A DNA stretch of 64,000 nt from Exiguobacterium sp. SL-9 (GTDB taxonomy: Bacteria; Bacillota; Bacilli; Exiguobacteriales; Exiguobacteriaceae): positions 1 through 64,000 of the forward strand of contig NZ_SJUO01000006.1 in assembly GCF_004336985.1 (NCBI RefSeq). The letters run 5' to 3'. The notes beneath the pieces are model-generated. The model had not been told where the DNA came from and ran no database searches. It saw nothing but the letters and a program-made list of their open reading frames with translations. Shown here piece by piece: positions 34,779 through 43,027 of the stretch. The translations under genes were made by a program, and so were the position numbers. How positions within the stretch are numbered: the stretch's first letter is position 1; each line of letters opens with the position of its first letter.

Positions 34779-35981
34779 ATGACGTTTTATCTACAACAAG
34801 GTTATGGAATGATGAAATTAAATGAAGAATTTGCAGACAAGCCCGATGATATAGCTTTTATTTTGTCTCCAAGATCACTTCAAAGACAGTCATCGATAGT
34901 TAAAATTGCACAACACGGTTCTAAATTACAGCGAAAGAATAAAAAAATACTATTTGATCCACAATTTTATGAACCAAAAACTAATATGGATAAAATCTTA
35001 AAGTTTCCCTATTTTGATGACCTAGATTACTCTACTCTTGAATTTGATAAACAAACGGCTCAAATTTTTGGTGAGAATGTTATTAAATATCAACATGAAC
35101 ATCTTAATGTAGATGAATATATTATCTCTGGGATGTATACAAATAGCATTACTGAAGAGTGGTTTGATGCTCATGAAAATATGATGTTGGGTGGTATGGC
35201 ATACCCTGAAAAAAAAGTTACTTATCAAACCTTAGCGATAGGTCCTGATGTAGTAAAAAATGAAAAACAATTCAGTGAATTAATTAATAGATGTGTACAA
35301 TATCCAGTTGATGGTTATTATATAGTTTTGAAAAGTCCTGATAACTATTTGATAAAAAACGAAAGTTATTTATATAGTCTCCTCGACGCCTTGATAAGCT
35401 TAAATATCGCAGGGAAAAAAGTTATTATGGGATATTCCAATCAACAAAGTTTAATTTTTGGTGGAGTTGGAGTATCAGGCATTGCAACGGGGAATTATAG
35501 AAATGTTAGATCTTTTGATCCTAGTATTTTCTTTGAAAGTGATGAAGATGAATTTAAAAGAAAAGGAATATGGTATTTTGATGGAAATACTTTAGGAGAA
35601 TACAATCAACAACAATTAAGCTTGGCATTTAAAAGAAATTTAAAAGACTTTTTCGGTCCTGTTACTGAATATAGTCGTTCTTTGCTTGAAAGTCCTGATC
35701 CAGCCAACATACCATGGACGGAAAAATTAGCTTTTAATCATTATTTACATGTGATGAATGAGAAATGGAAGATACTTAAAAGCTCACACCCGAGTCAAAG
35801 AATAGACTCTTTAATTTCTATGTTAGAGAGTTCAAAATCTATTAATGAAGAACTGGTAGAAAAACGATTCCGATTAGGTAATAAAGGTTTTGATATAGAG
35901 ATTTTTGAGTCAACTATTAGTGCGTTGGATGCGATAAAGCATGATCGTCAAGATGATATAGAAGACCTTAAAGACTTATAA
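34779..35981 (+). CDS. Unrecognised 400-residue protein of the kinase cassette
   Basis: No family is recognised. The protein is soluble, with alternating strand/helix pattern that suggests an alpha-beta barrel or similar fold: ILSPRSLQRQ near 27, LFDPQFYEP near 58, DGYYIVLKSP near 180, KVIMGYSNQQ near 220 and GGVGVSGIATGNYRN near 230-245. The last ~100 residues are helical and charged. It starts 18 nt after the kinase gene with an AGAGG site and ends just before a terminator, so it is the third gene of one operon. It could be the toxic effector or sensor. Confidence 0.7.
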   Translation: MTFYLQQGYGMMKLNEEFADKPDDIAFILSPRSLQRQSSIVKIAQHGSKLQRKNKKILFDPQFYEPKTNMDKILKFPYFDDLDYSTLEFDKQTAQIFGENVIKYQHEHLNVDEYIISGMYTNSITEEWFDAHENMMLGGMAYPEKKVTYQTLAIGPDVVKNEKQFSELINRCVQYPVDGYYIVLKSPDNYLIKNESYLYSLLDALISLNIAGKKVIMGYSNQQSLIFGGVGVSGIATGNYRNVRSFDPSIFFESDEDEFKRKGIWYFDGNTLGEYNQQQLSLAFKRNLKDFFGPVTEYSRSLLESPDPANIPWTEKLAFNHYLHVMNEKWKILKSSHPSQRIDSLISMLESSKSINEELVEKRFRLGNKGFDIEIFESTISALDAIKHDRQDDIEDLKDL

Positions 35982-35990
35982 AATTTATCA

Positions 35991-36030
35991 AATGGTGTCG
36001 CTTTTCAAGTCGGAGCGACACCATTTTTCT
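35991..36030. terminator. Bidirectional terminator closing the AT-rich cassette
   Basis: ATGGTGTCGCT / AGCGACACCAT form an 11-bp stem; TTTTT follows on the plus strand. It separates the cassette from the convergent ABC transporter genes. Confidence 0.88.
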
Positions 36031-36031
36031 A

Positions 36032-36739
36032 TTAATCCGTTTGTTTCCGGTTATACATCATAGTACTGCCGACGAACATGACAAGTGCCCAGGCAGTCAG
36101 AATCGCAAGGTCCACCCATGTAGAGCCGAGTCCAGCTCCCGCCTCGATTTGATGCGCGAGGTCGATCAAGACGATGTTCGGCAAATACTCGAGTAAACCG
36201 ATGATAGAGAAACGGTCCTCGTACACCAACAACATCGGTGAGAACGAGAAGAAGAAAAACGCCGGCATGACGATGAGCGAAGCTTCCATGACCGTCTTCG
36301 TCATCAATCCGAGAATCGTCCCAATCCCGATATAAAAGAACGTCGAGACGATCAATGCGAGTGAGATGACGAGTAGGTTCGCAGGACTGTATCCCATGAT
36401 AAAGGCACACGCCGCGATAAGGATGAGCGTGGTCACGAACGTGAGCGCACTCTTCCCTAGCAAGATGTCGAGCGTGCTCGCCGGCGATAACATCAGCCCA
36501 CGGAGTGTGTTCTTCTCTTTCTCTTCGGCAATTAAGGCACACTGGACGAACGTCGCAACGAGGCTGAACGTGATATTGATGACGAAGTACGTCACGTCGA
36601 GGCCTCCTCCGCCGAGCTGTGAATAGAAGACGGCGAAGAACAGCGGCATGATCAACGTCGAGGAGACGAATAAGTTCCGCGACAAGTCTTTATAGTCTTT
36701 CTGGAAAATGGCAAGTGCCCGTTTCATTGAAAATGTCAT
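36032..36739 (-). CDS. ABC-2 type transporter permease
   Basis: The 235-residue six-helix membrane protein has the ABC-2 pattern (short N-terminal helix FQKDYKDLSRN, EEKEKNTLRGLMLSPAS coupling segment near 70-86). It pairs with the ATPase encoded upstream, overlapping by 4 nt. Probably an exporter of a drug, peptide or lipid. GC content is back to the chromosomal level. Confidence 0.85.
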   Translation of the reverse strand: MTFSMKRALAIFQKDYKDLSRNLFVSSTLIMPLFFAVFYSQLGGGGLDVTYFVINITFSLVATFVQCALIAEEKEKNTLRGLMLSPASTLDILLGKSALTFVTTLILIAACAFIMGYSPANLLVISLALIVSTFFYIGIGTILGLMTKTVMEASLIVMPAFFFFSFSPMLLVYEDRFSIIGLLEYLPNIVLIDLAHQIEAGAGLGSTWVDLAILTAWALVMFVGSTMMYNRKQTD

Positions 36740-37584
36740 GATAATTTCCTCCCCGTCACTTCGATAAAGATATCCCCGAGCGTCGGCTCGTTCGAATGGA
36801 TGGCCGCGATATTCTGGTCGCGCATCTGTTCATGGAGCCAGTCGGCACCGTCTTTTCCTTGCTTCAATTCAACCGTTTCCCCGTCATGCAGTTCGACGCG
36901 CATCGAGCCGTTCGCATATTTCCGGCGCAATCGTTTCGGGGCGTCGAGCAGTTGAATTTCCCCTTGATGTAAGAAGGCGACGCGGTCGCACAGTTCTTCG
37001 GCTTCGTTCATGTCGTGTGTCGTCAAGAAAATCGTCGTCCCTTTTGCCTTCAACCGTTCAATCCCTTTATAAATATGACGCGAGTTGACTGGGTCGAGCG
37101 CAGACGTAGGCTCATCTAAAAACAACAGTTCCGGTTCATGCAACAACGCCCGAGCCAGTGTCACCCGTTGCAGCATCCCGCGCGATAAGGCGGAGATGCG
37201 TTTTTTGCGTTCGCCGGCCAAATTCACCATCTGGAGTACGTCATCGATTCGTGAACGCGGTTCGTCATACAGATCACAGTAGAGCTGTAGATTCTCTTCA
37301 ATCGAGAGGCGCGTGTATAGGCCACTGTTGTCGGTCAACACGCCGATCCGCTTCCGATACTGTTCTTGTTTCAACTCTGAGACCGGGACGCCGAATACGG
37401 TGGCGTCACCTGACGTCTGGGCGAGTTGCGACGTCAAAATTTTGATGGTCGTCGTCTTCCCGGATCCGCTCGGTCCGAGGAACCCGAACACCTCTCCTTT
37501 TTTAACAGAAAACGTCACGTCTCGTAACGCCTCTTCATTGCCGAATAGCTTTTTTAATCCGTTCACTTGAATGATTGAGTCCAT
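36736..37584 (-). CDS. ABC transporter ATP-binding protein
   Basis: The 282-residue ATPase has [14 protein letters not shown] (Walker A), LSRGMLQRVTLARALL (a signature with SRGM in place of SGGQ) and LLFLDEPTSALDP (Walker B), plus a C-terminal accessory part. It energises the adjacent permease. The neighbouring LytTR fusion protein is the likely regulator. Confidence 0.9.
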   Translation of the reverse strand: MDSIIQVNGLKKLFGNEEALRDVTFSVKKGEVFGFLGPSGSGKTTTIKILTSQLAQTSGDATVFGVPVSELKQEQYRKRIGVLTDNSGLYTRLSIEENLQLYCDLYDEPRSRIDDVLQMVNLAGERKKRISALSRGMLQRVTLARALLHEPELLFLDEPTSALDPVNSRHIYKGIERLKAKGTTIFLTTHDMNEAEELCDRVAFLHQGEIQLLDAPKRLRRKYANGSMRVELHDGETVELKQGKDGADWLHEQMRDQNIAAIHSNEPTLGDIFIEVTGRKLS

Positions 37585-37714
37585 TCTCGTTCCTCCTCGT
37601 CGATGTCGTCTTGCTTGCTTACATCATATCGAGAGGAAAAGGGGGGCGCATTAGAATGGCGGCAAATGGCGCTTTATGAAGATCGAGTGGAGTGGATGAG
37701 GCGGTGAATGGAGC

Positions 37715-38704
37715 CTATTTCAGCCCGATCATCGTCTTCAATTCGGCCATTTTCGTCTTCGAGAGCGGGATGGTCGTCTTCGCCGCATCATCGAGCACGA
37801 GGCTGAAACTGTTCTTCGTGTACGTGAGGACTTCTCGTACCCGTTGCAGGTTGACGATGTACGATCGATGACAACGGAAGAAGCCGTACGGCGTCAGACG
37901 CGCCTCGAGCTCGTTCATCGTGAAGACGCTCGGGAACTGCTCGGACTGACTGTGCAGCACAGATTGGCCATCTTGACTTTCGATGTAGTCGATTTCCGGT
38001 GGATCGAGCAAGACGATCTTCTCGTTCACTTTCGTCGGTATCTTCTCGAAGCGGACCTGCATGACCTCTGGCGTGACGTCTTCGTTCGTATCCGGTTCAT
38101 CCGGTTCCACATCAAGTAAGCGCAAGTGTCGATGGTCGATGCGATAGACGGTCGACGTGACGAACAGGGCGCTCTCCATGTTGCTCGTAAGGAGCAGGAT
38201 GGCTTTTTGTTGCTGCTTCAGTTTCATCAAGACTGTCGCGAACAAGTGCCGTGTCTCTTGATCGACGTTTTGATCCGGTTCTTCGAGGACATAGATGTCG
38301 CGATTATGTAGCAGTAGTGCCGCGTATTGAACGCGCCGGACGAGTGACAAGCTGAGTCGGTTCAATCGTTTGTTCCGGTATGGGGTGAGTTGAACGGTTT
38401 GTAGGACGGTATCCAGCGATTCCATCGATTCGTAAAGTGTGTGCGTGAAACGCAAGTATTCCTCGACAGTTAGCCGGTCGTATAACCCGTCACGGATGGA
38501 GAAAAGTGACAGCGTACAATTCGCTGTATCGATGGTCCCGGAGTAGTTCGCATGCTCGTCCGTCAATAGCGCGAACAATATTTCCCGGGAAGTGACGCCG
38601 CAATGGATGGCTGCGATTTCACCCGGATTGATGGTGAATGAGATATGTTCAAGGATGAGCGTGTCTTGTTGGCGAACAGAGACGTTGTCGAAAGTAAGCA
38701 CCAA
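37715..38704 (-). CDS. Degenerate ABC-ATPase / LytTR DNA-binding fusion
   Basis: The 329-residue protein has an N-terminal ABC-ATPase-like domain (~1-210) that lacks a Walker A Lys (GEIAAIHCGVTSREILF in its place) and has LEEPDQNVD where Walker B would be, so it likely cannot hydrolyse ATP. The C-terminus (~225-327) is a LytTR DNA-binding domain (IDYIESQDGQSVL, FFRCHRSYIVNL). Such fusions regulate adjacent ABC-2 exporters. It lies just upstream of and on the same strand as the transporter genes. Confidence 0.82.
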   Translation of the reverse strand: MVLTFDNVSVRQQDTLILEHISFTINPGEIAAIHCGVTSREILFALLTDEHANYSGTIDTANCTLSLFSIRDGLYDRLTVEEYLRFTHTLYESMESLDTVLQTVQLTPYRNKRLNRLSLSLVRRVQYAALLLHNRDIYVLEEPDQNVDQETRHLFATVLMKLKQQQKAILLLTSNMESALFVTSTVYRIDHRHLRLLDVEPDEPDTNEDVTPEVMQVRFEKIPTKVNEKIVLLDPPEIDYIESQDGQSVLHSQSEQFPSVFTMNELEARLTPYGFFRCHRSYIVNLQRVREVLTYTKNSFSLVLDDAAKTTIPLSKTKMAELKTMIGLK

Positions 38705-38749
38705 ATCCCTCCCTTTTTAGTTGGAGTATACCATTGATTCAGGAAAGAC

Positions 38750-38779
38750 TTGAGTAATGAAATGGAATAAGACTATGCT
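38750..38779 (+). promoter_or_regulatory. Promoter of the helicase-mazG operon
   Basis: TTGAGT at 38750-38755, an 18-nt spacer and TATGCT at 38774-38779 lie about 38 nt before the likely start. Confidence 0.5.
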
Positions 38780-38817
38780 AAACTGGAGATAATTTGAAAT
38801 TAGATGAGGGTGTGTCG

Positions 38818-40473
38818 GTGAAGATGATTGAGGTCATTCCTTTAGATTTTGATAAAACGAGTATAGATGAGATTGATCGGACAGCTGATTACTTGAACTA
38901 TCCGGTGATTTATATTTTGAACGGACTGAAGGAAGCGTATATCGGAGAGACCGTCTATTTCCAAAAGCGCATGAAGCAACATCTAAAGCTGAAACAAGCT
39001 GATCGGAAAAATGTAGACCAAATCAATCTCGTAAAGCATGAGACGTTCAATCGGTCGGCGACGTTCCATCTTGAGACGAAGTTGATTAACTACTTTTTAG
39101 GGGACGAGAAGTACACCTTACAAAACAAAAGCAAGACGGCAAGCGACTTCACACACAATTATTACAATAAATCATTCTACGACAATGAGCTGTTTCCTGA
39201 GTTATGGGGTGTGCTACATAAGAATGGGCTCGTCGAAAACGACCTGCACGCCATCGAGAACAAAGACATCTTTAAATTGTCGCCGTTCAAAGAACTATCC
39301 GTTGAACAGATGGATTTAAAAGAGCGTGTGCTTGAATTCTGTGAGACACGGATTACGAAGGCCAAGCCCGAAGACACGTATGGAGACTTGTATGTCATTG
39401 AAGGAGAGGCCGGTGTCGGCAAGAGTGTTGTACTGAGCTCCATCTTTAATACGATTCAGGCGAGAACGAATGAAGCGGGTTCGAATCTGTATCAAACAGA
39501 GAACTATTTGGTCGTCAATCATGAGGAGATGCTGAAGACGTATAAGGGGATTGCCAAACAAGTCAAACACTTGAAGGCTGTCAATTTCGTCAAACCGACG
39601 CCGCTCCTTAACAAGTTAAAAGATAAGAAGGTCGATATCATTTTGGTCGACGAGGCGCACCTTCTATTGACGAAGTCAGATGCATACAACAACTTTCGGG
39701 CAGATAATCATCTCGAAGAATTGATGAAGATCGCAAAAATTGTCATTGTCATCTTCGACCAAGACCAAGTGTTAAAGCTGAAGAGCCGGTGGGACCAAAG
39801 TGTATTAAAGAGATATAAACAAAAAGCGAAGTGTTTGAAAACATATAAACTGACAAATCAGTTTCGGATGCAGGCGGATGAGGATGTCATCGATTGGATC
39901 AACGCTTTTAAAGCTAAGCAGATACAGGTATTCCCGTCGTCTACAGACTATGATTTGCGCGTGTTTGAAACGTTGGAAGAGATGCATCAAATGATTATCG
40001 AACAAGATCAGAAACATGGACTCAGTCGAGTCGTGTCGACGTTTGATTATCTTCATAAAAAGGATGGAGAAACGTATTACGTCTATGAGTCGAACGGGGA
40101 GTATAAGATGCCGTGGAATACGACGGGCGGCAAGACGACGTGGGCCGAGAAATCTGAGACGATTGCTGAGGCCGGGTCGATTTATACAATTCAAGGCTTT
40201 GATTTGAACTACGTCGGCGTCGTGCTCGGTCCTTCGGTAACGTACGATGAGACGAAGGATTGCTTGGTGATTGACACGAATCTTTATAAAGATACAGGAG
40301 CTTATGCTGGGATTGACGGTGTTAAAGATGTCGAGTTGGCGAAAGAACAGATTGTCTTGAACTCGATTAATGTGTTGATGAAGCGAGGCGTCCGAGGACT
40401 TTATTTGTATGCGAGCAATCAAGCGTTGCGAGATAAGCTGCTACACATTCAAAGAGAGAAGGTACAGACATGA
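38818..40473 (+). CDS. GIY-YIG nuclease fused to a DUF2075/Schlafen-type helicase
   Basis: Residues ~20-100 form a GIY-YIG nuclease domain (PVIYILNGLKEAYIGET, then an Arg and a Glu further on). Residues ~190-550 form a superfamily 1-like helicase of the DUF2075/Schlafen group: Walker A GEAGVGKSVV, Walker B IILVDEAHLL, LTNQFRM and a C-terminal IQGFDLNYVGVVLG. The domain layout occurs in phage-defence proteins. The start is ambiguous: GTG 38818 (GAGGG 7 nt upstream) or an in-frame TTG at 38794 with GGAG. It is coupled to mazG by ATGA. Confidence 0.85.
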   Translation: MKMIEVIPLDFDKTSIDEIDRTADYLNYPVIYILNGLKEAYIGETVYFQKRMKQHLKLKQADRKNVDQINLVKHETFNRSATFHLETKLINYFLGDEKYTLQNKSKTASDFTHNYYNKSFYDNELFPELWGVLHKNGLVENDLHAIENKDIFKLSPFKELSVEQMDLKERVLEFCETRITKAKPEDTYGDLYVIEGEAGVGKSVVLSSIFNTIQARTNEAGSNLYQTENYLVVNHEEMLKTYKGIAKQVKHLKAVNFVKPTPLLNKLKDKKVDIILVDEAHLLLTKSDAYNNFRADNHLEELMKIAKIVIVIFDQDQVLKLKSRWDQSVLKRYKQKAKCLKTYKLTNQFRMQADEDVIDWINAFKAKQIQVFPSSTDYDLRVFETLEEMHQMIIEQDQKHGLSRVVSTFDYLHKKDGETYYVYESNGEYKMPWNTTGGKTTWAEKSETIAEAGSIYTIQGFDLNYVGVVLGPSVTYDETKDCLVIDTNLYKDTGAYAGIDGVKDVELAKEQIVLNSINVLMKRGVRGLYLYASNQALRDKLLHIQREKVQT

Positions 40474-40778
40474 ACGAAGTACAACGATTGATGGACAAAG
40501 TGATTGAATTCCGTGACGAGCGCGATTGGGCGTTCCACCATAACCCGAAAGACTTGGCGTTGTCGTTATCGCTTGAGGCGAGCGAACTGTTGGAGGTGTT
40601 CCAATGGGTGTCGAGCGAAGAAGCGCTCGAGACTAAACACGTCGAGATGAAAGAAGAACTCGCGGATGTCCTCATCTATGCGCTGACGTTCGCCCATGCG
40701 GCAGGGATTGATGTGTCGCAGGCGATTGAAGAGAAGCTTGAGAAAAATGCGGTGAAATATCCGAGTCCACAATCATGA
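40470..40778 (+). CDS. MazG-like nucleotide pyrophosphohydrolase
   Basis: The 102-residue all-alpha NTP pyrophosphatase has the metal-binding pattern SLEASELLEVFQW (near 33-45) and EELADVLIYALTFA (near 61-74). Such enzymes hydrolyse dNTPs (for example dCTP) and may limit aberrant nucleotides or starve phage. It overlaps the helicase gene and the next gene by 4 nt each, so the three are made together. Confidence 0.88.
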   Translation: MNEVQRLMDKVIEFRDERDWAFHHNPKDLALSLSLEASELLEVFQWVSSEEALETKHVEMKEELADVLIYALTFAHAAGIDVSQAIEEKLEKNAVKYPSPQS

Positions 40779-41203
40779 GTGAAACGCTCGAAAGGTATCC
40801 TCCAGATCAATTTATGATTCCTTGCCATTTAATCGGAAAGAATTTCTCACCTCGCGTCGCATCGGAGAAAACAGGCATTCGGTTTTATACCCAGACCGAA
40901 GTCGGGGAGATGGAGCGCATAGGAAAGCAGATTGCTACGCACGGTCATGCGTCATTTGAACCACCAATGGAATTTCAACAAATGGAAAATCCGTATATCG
41001 GACTCTTTTGGATGGTAGACACCCTTACGGAACATATCGACACCCTTCGTTCTTGTGGAGCCGACCATATTTATATCGACTTAGGTGTCATTTATTATGG
41101 TGATTTAAAGTTGGGGTTTGACCCAGACTTCTTGATGAAACTTGCAAACTTGAAGATTGAGTTTTGGATTAGTGGTTATGAAGAGAAGGGAGAGAACTCA
41201 TAA
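40775..41203 (+). CDS. Small soluble protein of unknown function
   Basis: The 142-residue protein has no signal or membrane segment. A notable conserved-looking end HIYIDLGVIYYGDLKLGFDPDF and FWISGYEEKGE resembles the small proteins often found as immunity factors, but I cannot assign a family. It is coupled to mazG upstream and to a membrane protein gene downstream. Confidence 0.65.
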   Translation: MSETLERYPPDQFMIPCHLIGKNFSPRVASEKTGIRFYTQTEVGEMERIGKQIATHGHASFEPPMEFQQMENPYIGLFWMVDTLTEHIDTLRSCGADHIYIDLGVIYYGDLKLGFDPDFLMKLANLKIEFWISGYEEKGENS

Positions 41204-41400
41204 TGAGAGCGAAACATCGACGCCTTTTTCTCATGTATCTCAGTGTAGGTCTATTGAATATCGTCCTTTTGCTTATGATGCCGCTTTTTCAAATCGAGAG
41301 TTCAACATGGATGCTCGTCATGTTTCCGTTATTGACGATTATTTGGTTTGCGAATGCTTTCGTTCATTGGAGACATATGAAACAAGAGACGATTCGATAA
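41203..41400 (+). CDS. Small two-helix membrane protein
   Basis: The 65-residue protein has two hydrophobic helices (about 9-28 and 35-52) with basic ends (MRAKHRR, HWRHMKQ). It starts in the stop codon of the preceding gene (TAATG). Last gene of the helicase-mazG operon. Function unknown. Confidence 0.6.
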   Translation: MRAKHRRLFLMYLSVGLLNIVLLLMMPLFQIESSTWMLVMFPLLTIIWFANAFVHWRHMKQETIR

Positions 41401-41452
41401 AAAACGGCTGAAGCCTAGCATCTAGATAAAATAAATTCGAAAGGAGCTCGTC

Positions 41453-41479
41453 ATGTATCATTACCTGAACGACATATAA
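41453..41479 (+). CDS. Candidate 8-residue leader peptide (MYHYLNDI)
   Basis: An excellent GAAAGGAG ribosome site sits 7 nt before an ATG that opens only eight codons. A 9-bp hairpin and an MFS transporter gene follow. The set-up resembles leader-peptide translation attenuation of drug-resistance genes. The role is inferred. Confidence 0.4.
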   Translation: MYHYLNDI

Positions 41480-41503
41480 CCTTATATTCGCGGACCGCCT
41501 TAT

Positions 41504-41531
41504 GATTTGTCTCGAACTTACTAGACAAATC
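41504..41531 (+). promoter_or_regulatory. 9-bp hairpin before the MFS gene
   Basis: GATTTGTCT / AGACAAATC are perfect arms around a 10-nt loop, ending just before the GAGGAG site of the MFS gene. It could hold the ribosome site in a controlled structure. Confidence 0.5.
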
Positions 41532-41549
41532 AAATGAGGAGCGGATGAT

Positions 41550-42739
41550 ATGAATCGGAACATAGTAGTTTTGTTATCTGTACGTGTGATTGCGAATTTC
41601 GCGGACAGTTTTTATTTTTTAGCATCGGTATGGTACGTCAAAGACATGACGGACTCGTCTTTTTGGGTTGGCGTCACGACGTTTGTGGCAATGGTGCCGG
41701 TTGCGTTTCAAGTGCTGTATGGACCGTTGATCGATCGTTACGACAAAAAGAAGTTATTGCTTTGGGCAATGGCAGTGCAGGCGACTGTCTTCACAATCCT
41801 CGCGAGTTTATATGTAATAGATGAACTGTCGGTAGGGGTCGTCATTGTCGGTTTGTTCGTCGCGACGTTGGCGAGCGAATTGAGTTATCCAACGGAGTAT
41901 GCACTCGTTCCGACTCTCGTTCGGGAGGCGGACCTACAAAAAGTCAATGCACTCTTCACGTTCACCTATCATAGTCTCGATATCTTGTGCAATGCCATTG
42001 CTGGGATTTTGCTGGCGCTTATTGGTGTCGGTCTCGTCTATACGAGTAACGCCATCCTCTATCTGTTTTTATTTGGGGGGATTGGCTTTTTGTTACGCAT
42101 CAACGAAACAAAGGGCCACACACCAAGTGATTTTCCGTATTTTGCTGATTTACAATTTGGATTTCGTTACGTATGGAAACTCGGTTCGTTTCGCACGTTG
42201 ATTCTTGTCTTCACGTGCCTTAACTTCATGATTTCGATCTCGCTTGGCGTCCTCCCGATTTTGGCGACGAAGGAACAGGAATACGGCTTATGGCTTGCAG
42301 CCATTTCGATTGGTACGTTATTGGGAAGCGGCTTATCGATTCGATTTGGCGTTCGTTACGATGGACATTCGTCTTGGCAACCGGATTCGGTGGAGTCGCT
42401 TGGTGCATCTCGGCATTTTGGTTGAATCGTAATTTTGGCGTGACGTTGATTTGTTTTAGTATGGCTTGGGTGGCGATTGGGATGATGGGGATTCAATTTC
42501 AAACGCTTCTTCAGCGTCAAATCGAACCTGATTATTTAGGACGCGTATTGACCGTTGTCTATGCCCTTCAAGGAATATTGGCTCCGTTCGGTTATTTACT
42601 CGGTGGAGCGCTCGCGGACTGGGTTGGACACGGATTACTGTATCTCGTCGGGGCAGTTACCTTATTAGGTATGAGCCGCTATTTTTTGAGAAATTCTTTT
42701 TTGAAATCTTCTATTGCGATGCACGATCAAGCTGTGTGA
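41550..42739 (+). pseudogene. MFS transporter, frameshifted
   Basis: The first frame (41550 to ~42345) encodes the N-terminal two-thirds of a major-facilitator transporter: ADSFYFLASVWYVKDMT start, DRYDKKKLL loop after helix 2, and SYPTEYALVP. The matching C-terminal third continues in another frame (~42345-42739: TFVLATGFGGVAW, QRQIEPDYLGRV, GYLLGGALADWVG). A -1 or +2 change between about 42340 and 42370 joins them. Together they make about 396 residues, the normal length. No homopolymer lies at the break, so a real mutation is likely. Confidence 0.8.
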
Positions 42740-42745
42740 CGCAGA

Positions 42746-42785
42746 CGCCGTACAGCCTTTCCGAAAAAGACTGTACGGTGCTTTG
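42746..42785 (+). terminator. Terminator-like hairpin after the MFS gene
   Basis: CCGTACAG / CTGTACGG with a 15-nt loop is followed by TGCTTTGTT. Confidence 0.55.
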
Positions 42786-42875
42786 TTAAATCAACATGTC
42801 GAACAGTGAAGGCGAAAAACATGCGAAAAATTGTGGAGCATCATAAATGATCCATATCAAAAGGAGATCAAGAAA

Positions 42876-43009
42876 GTGAATGCACGAACCAAAATGTGGT
42901 AGGTGCTCGCCATCCTTCACGGGATTTCCGTATGATTTTCCCGCTGTTGCTGTGCGGGTTTCAGATTCTGTTAGCGAGACAAGAACAGGAAGTGTCCTTA
43001 GACGAATGA
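42876..43009 (+). pseudogene. Remnant of a small membrane protein gene
   Basis: An AAAGGAG site precedes GTG 42876 (VNARTKMW), then a TAG at 42900 and VLAILHGISV in the same frame, then a shift near 42930 into MIFPLLLCGFQILLARQEQ, ending at 43009. Read with both faults corrected it is a two-helix protein of about 45 residues. One nonsense and one frameshift mean it is inactive. Confidence 0.5.
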
Positions 43010-43027
43010 ATGTTAGTCCGGTGAAGT

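Noticed and set aside
34779-35981. tRNA-guanine transglycosylase or similar TIM-barrel enzyme for the third cassette protein
   Set aside because: The alternating pattern suggests a barrel, but none of the transglycosylase catalytic or zinc motifs is visible.
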